From: Bacillota bacterium
Lineage (GTDB): Bacteria; Bacillota; Clostridia; Acetivibrionales; DTU013
Direction: 5' to 3'
Length of the DNA stretch: 18,834 nt
Assembly (NCBI GenBank): GCA_023433505.1
Contig: JAEZCO010000114.1
Coordinates: forward strand, 1 to 18,834
Shown: positions 16,242 to 18,834 of the stretch, piece by piece
Layout: every line of letters begins with the position of its first letter
Numbering within the stretch: the first letter of the stretch is position 1
Made by a program: the position numbers and the translations under genes
The notes under the pieces: generated by a model
What the model saw: only the letters and a program-made list of their open reading frames with translations
Databases searched by the model: none
Told to the model about the DNA's origin: nothing

Positions 16242-17552
16242 TTAGCGTGTTGCTTGATAGATTTTTCCAGCCTGGACGGCAAATCTCCGGACCAGGTCGT
16301 CAATGGCAAATTCTTCTCTGTCAATCAAATAAGACAATACCTTGTTGTTGAAGTTTTTGTACCAGTGCCCGGGAATTCCCTTCTTTCCGACGATAGCCCC
16401 TATGATACTCCCTGCTGTTGCGGCGGTGCAGTCATTATCCAGACCCATTGCCACAGTTTCACTGATGACTTTGGTTACGTCATTTCCGCCCATCATCAGC
16501 CCGAAAATGGTCAGGCAGGCATTATTATTGGTATGCACGCCGCTCATGCCTTTGAACCTCTCATCAACGGCTGCTCTTGCATCCTTGTAGTTTTTGATAT
16601 TTACGCTTTCCGACAAGGCCCAGCGTACTTCCCCGGCCAGCAGGCAATCCCTGGGGATTTCCGTCAGCCCCGCTTCCAGCGCGTCTTTGGCATTATCTAC
16701 TGCAAAAGCCGCAGCCTGGGAAGCAGCGAAAAACATCTCGCCATAGATACCGTTTCTCCTATGGGAGAGATAGGCGTCCCGGTAAGCCAGTTCAGCGGCC
16801 TTTTCCGGATAGGCCGGCGCCATATATGCCCAGGGGTCCGACCGGATATCGGCGCCGATCCATTGACAGTAAGGATTGTCAATTTCCGCAGCTTGGATGG
16901 CGGGGATGCCTTTTTTCAAATTTTTCAGGGCAATGTCTTCCGCAGTGCAGGCATAGGGCAGGTACTTCAGCCATGCCGTTCCCACATCGGCTACCGTAAA
17001 GTCAATGCCATGGTCTTCTGCAATTAAAAGGCCCAAAAGCGTATAGGTAATGTCATCATCTACAGGCACTCCGTTCATGCCATCCCGGGTATAAGCCACG
17101 CATGGGCTTTTCCCATAACGCAGGGACAGAGGATCTTTAATTTTAGACCAGTAGTCCACCGGCGGGAATTGATCTCCGATATATCCCGCCCAATCTTTCA
17201 TGGCATCGACAGACCAGAATTCTACTATGGCGCCAAGGGTACATCCGGCGAAACGGGCAAGCATTGCGCCTTCGAGTTTTTCTTTATACAGGCCTTCATC
17301 AAGGGATTTCCACAGTTTCCTGGGACCCTCCGGCCGGAGAGAGTGAAGCTTCTGAAGGTCGTCCGGCTCTGAAGCGCCGAGCACCGGGTCGATACCGAGC
17401 TTCAACAGGCGTTCGGTGACGGATTTCAATGAATTTTCCGCCTCATCCAGCAGCTCCTGTACGTTTTGTGCCCCGTACTCATGCATCAGCCTGCTGTATT
17501 CGAAAATATTTTGAGCCATTTTATCAAGGCCCGGAAGTTTTGGGTAGCTCAT
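16242..17552 (-). CDS. ADP-ribosylglycohydrolase (DraG/ARH) fold enzyme
   Basis: This 436-residue protein has the all-helical, two-metal DraG/ARH fold. Its core starts near 93 (LEGAMLARFAGCTLGAIVEFW). Metal ligands are visible in VDDDITYT at 164-171 (D165-D167) and in the C-terminal LDNDCTAATAGSIIGA at 371-386 (D372, D374). RNGIYGEMF at 267-275 is probably another active-site loop. About 85 extra helical residues precede the core, longer than typical DraG. Classical members remove ADP-ribose from arginine or serine. Members in sugar-use loci, like this one beside an AraC regulator and near glycosidases, may instead cleave another N- or O-glycosidic ribosyl-type bond, but this is inference. 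AAAGGAGGAG before ATG 17552 is a strong ribosome site. It is divergent from the AraC gene (149-bp gap). No terminator is obvious after the stop. Confidence 0.9.
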   Translation of the reverse strand: MSYPKLPGLDKMAQNIFEYSRLMHEYGAQNVQELLDEAENSLKSVTERLLKLGIDPVLGASEPDDLQKLHSLRPEGPRKLWKSLDEGLYKEKLEGAMLARFAGCTLGAIVEFWSVDAMKDWAGYIGDQFPPVDYWSKIKDPLSLRYGKSPCVAYTRDGMNGVPVDDDITYTLLGLLIAEDHGIDFTVADVGTAWLKYLPYACTAEDIALKNLKKGIPAIQAAEIDNPYCQWIGADIRSDPWAYMAPAYPEKAAELAYRDAYLSHRRNGIYGEMFFAASQAAAFAVDNAKDALEAGLTEIPRDCLLAGEVRWALSESVNIKNYKDARAAVDERFKGMSGVHTNNNACLTIFGLMMGGNDVTKVISETVAMGLDNDCTAATAGSIIGAIVGKKGIPGHWYKNFNNKVLSYLIDREEFAIDDLVRRFAVQAGKIYQATR

Positions 17553-17568
17553 AAACTCCTCCTTTAAG

Positions 17569-17677
17569 AAATATCATTCTTTGTTCTGCATTTTATTGGA
17601 TTCGAAATTAAATCTACTTGAAATGATAGCATTTTCGAGCCATTTGTTATATAATCGAAAGTACATAAAATATCATT
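17569..17677. promoter_or_regulatory. Three evenly spaced TATCATT boxes in the divergent promoter region
   Basis: AAATATCATT occurs at 17569-17578 and again at 17668-17677, exactly 99 bp apart. An inverted copy AATGATA lies midway at 17622-17628. The centre-to-centre distances are about 50 and 49 bp. The region is the shared upstream region of the DraG-fold enzyme and the AraC regulator, so these are candidate binding sites for that regulator. Confidence 0.5.
17650..17655 (+). promoter_or_regulatory. -10 box of the AraC regulator gene
   Basis: A perfect TATAAT lies about 47 bp before the GTG start. No good -35 box is found 16-18 nt upstream (AGCATT or GCATTT), which is compatible with an activator-dependent promoter. 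The boxes at 17622 and 17671 flank it. Confidence 0.5.
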
Positions 17678-17701
17678 AGTTGCTCAAGGAGGGAAAGGAT
17701 A

Positions 17702-18448
17702 GTGCCATGCAGCTTTGAGTTTTTGAGCGGAGGCGCCAGGGAGAAGGACACTTACTTTGGCTTCCACGGCCATCAGACCTATGAGCTTGTATATTACCTG
17801 AAAGGAAGCGGAAGCACCACAATTCACGGCGTGAAATATGAATATTTTGCAAATACCTTTGCCATTACCGAACCCGATCATTTACATGATGAACACCATG
17901 CGGAAGATACCTACGTCATCTATGTCGGATTTTTTTACAATGGAGGAATAACCGTACCTGAGGATGGAATATTCTATGACGGCGCAGGAAATGCCATAAG
18001 GCATATCCTTGAAGAAATGAAAAAGGAATATTATTCGCAGGACAGCCATTACAAGCTGAAGCTGGATCTGCTGGTACAGCAGATGATTATTGAATTGGTC
18101 AGGATCACAGAGAAAAAGCAGTCATCCGACAACCTTTCCCTGGCAATCAAATCCCTGAATGAAAACTATACCGACAGAATCGATATGAAAACACTTGCAG
18201 AAAGAGCCGGATACAGTTACAACCAATTCCGGAGGATCATCAAGAAGCATACGGGGCTGTCGCCTGTAAACTATGTAATAAACAGACGTATTGAGAACGC
18301 CCAATATCTTTTGAAATGTACAAACCTGCCAATATCGCACATCTCACAGGAATGCGGCTTTGCCAGCGACTCCCAGTTCTGCAGTATGTTCAAAAACGCA
18401 GTACATCAGACGCCTAAGGCCTTTCGGAAGGATAACCTGCCGATTTAG
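17702..18448 (+). CDS. AraC-family regulator with N-terminal cupin-type sensor
   Basis: This 248-residue transcription factor has an N-terminal AraC-binding cupin (about 15-95) with the sequence HGHQTYELVYYLKGSG at 22-37 and a His-rich segment PDHLHDEHH (58-66), suggesting ligand or metal binding. Two helix-turn-helix motifs follow at the C terminus (about 148-245): MKTLAERAGYSYNQFRRIIKK (162-182) and ISHISQECGFASDSQFCSMFKN (211-232). It starts at GTG 17702, with GGAGG about 10 nt upstream. It is divergent from the DraG-fold enzyme gene and very probably controls it and itself. Its inducer is unknown. A 6-bp inverted repeat after the stop (AGCAAT/ATTGCT, 18462-18489) has no T-run, so no terminator can be named. 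Confidence 0.92.
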   Translation: MPCSFEFLSGGAREKDTYFGFHGHQTYELVYYLKGSGSTTIHGVKYEYFANTFAITEPDHLHDEHHAEDTYVIYVGFFYNGGITVPEDGIFYDGAGNAIRHILEEMKKEYYSQDSHYKLKLDLLVQQMIIELVRITEKKQSSDNLSLAIKSLNENYTDRIDMKTLAERAGYSYNQFRRIIKKHTGLSPVNYVINRRIENAQYLLKCTNLPISHISQECGFASDSQFCSMFKNAVHQTPKAFRKDNLPI

Positions 18449-18834
18449 GTCGAAATAGCAGAGCAATAGTGGGAAAGTGCGAAATTGCTTGAAAGTGCTC
18501 AGTAAAAAATGCCCGTCCTCGTGATAGAGCGTTTGTCATTGTAATGAAACTCACCAGAGTTTGCACACTGGCGGTATGCTAGCACGTTTGTCATTGCGAG
18601 CGAACGCAGTGAAGCGCGGCAATCTCTACTTTTAGGTACTATTCTGGGCTAAAAAGGGATCCTGCTAACTTTCAGGAAAATGGGCGGACATGGCAGCAAA
18701 TCCCTGCATCAAGCTCTGTCATGGGCAGGCTGTAATGTCCAGGCTCGTTCCAATGCGGGCGCTTGTCATTCGCCATCCCTGGCTCAAAGACAAGCGTCTT
18801 CGGCGTCCGTGCCGAAGGGTCACGGGTATTCCTC
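18449..18834. repeat. Gene-poor, repeat-rich right end
   Basis: No convincing gene is seen in these 386 bases. Direct repeats CGTTTGTCATTG lie at 18530-18541 and 18585-18596, with a degenerate third copy CGCTTGTCATT at 18760-18770. The second copy continues into GCGAGCGAACGCAGTGAAGC, closed by an ATTGC/GCAAT pair (18593-18597, 18619-18623). A perfect hairpin AAACTC-ACCA-GAGTTT lies at 18547-18562 and CTTCGGC/GCCGAAG at 18798-18817. From memory, GTCATTGCGAGCGAA-type sequences with a GGCAATCTC end are dispersed repeats in many bacterial genomes. The region is most likely dispersed repeat DNA between genes. Confidence 0.6.
18672..18834 (-). other. Open frame running off the right edge, probably repeat-derived
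   Basis: On the minus strand a frame is open from the window edge to a TGA at 18674-18672 (53 codons). An internal ATG at 18776 begins MANDKRPHWNEPGHYSLP. There is no convincing ribosome site before that ATG. The frame covers the hairpin at 18798-18817 and the third repeat copy. It may be the end of a gene lying beyond the window, but a chance frame within a dispersed repeat is more likely. Confidence 0.25.

Noticed and set aside
16161..17027. A 288-codon open frame on the plus strand opposite the DraG-fold enzyme
   Set aside because: The opposite strand carries the metal motifs of the enzyme family and a strong ribosome site; this frame is a codon-use shadow rich in Cys and His with no domain.
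18462..18489. Inverted repeat after the AraC gene as its terminator
   Set aside because: The stem is only 6 bp with a long spacer, and no T-run follows.
18530..18596. CRISPR array from the repeated CGTTTGTCATTG
   Set aside because: Only two exact 12-bp copies occur, with a degenerate third; repeat length and number do not fit an array and no cas gene is present.

Overview
The window looks like chromosomal DNA of a saccharolytic member of the Bacillota, most likely a clostridial anaerobe. The base composition is moderate. Shine-Dalgarno sites are strong (AGGAGG type), TTG and GTG starts are common, and the set includes a YesM/YesN-type two-component system, AraC regulators, a carbohydrate ABC importer without its own ATPase, a YfhO membrane protein and an NSS-type sodium symporter. 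No rRNA, tRNA, CRISPR array or complete insertion sequence is visible. The species cannot be named from the sequence alone.

Region 1 (1-7250, + strand) is a carbohydrate-use operon. It holds the tail of an upstream gene, a cytoplasmic clan GH-A-type glycoside hydrolase, two LplB/YtcP-type permeases, a large lipoprotein solute-binding protein and a secreted GH2-like TIM-barrel hydrolase with a C-terminal Ig-like domain. It ends at a strong intrinsic terminator (7218-7250). The layout suggests that the exported enzyme trims a glycan, the importer takes up the oligosaccharide and the cytoplasmic enzyme finishes it. The substrate cannot be read from sequence.

Region 2 (7258-10975, - strand) faces region 1. 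A response regulator (REC plus AraC-type HTH) and a membrane sensor kinase overlap by ATGA, with a candidate promoter upstream of the kinase. This is the usual regulator class for such importers and the best candidate to control region 1. A 99-bp interrupted palindrome fills most of the gap between the convergent operons.

Region 3 (11064-16201, - strand) holds three genes that look separately promoted: a large YfhO-family membrane protein (TTG start, stop codon inside its own terminator loop), an NSS symporter (TTG start), and a small YdjM-like predicted metal-dependent membrane hydrolase whose long leader contains a 48-nt perfect-stem hairpin.

Region 4 (16242-18448) is a divergent pair: an ADP-ribosylglycohydrolase-fold enzyme (- strand) and an AraC-family regulator (+ strand). 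Their shared 149-bp promoter region carries three TATCATT/AATGATA boxes spaced about 50 bp apart. This is a self-contained, locally regulated unit with an unknown substrate. The last 386 bases (18449-18834) contain no convincing gene but carry short direct and inverted repeats that look like dispersed repeat DNA.

The most interesting unexplained items are the DraG-fold/AraC unit with its evenly spaced boxes, the unassigned hydrolase pair of region 1, the palindromic elements at 7258-7356 and 16106-16153, the TTGTAC array before yfhO, and the repeat-rich right end.
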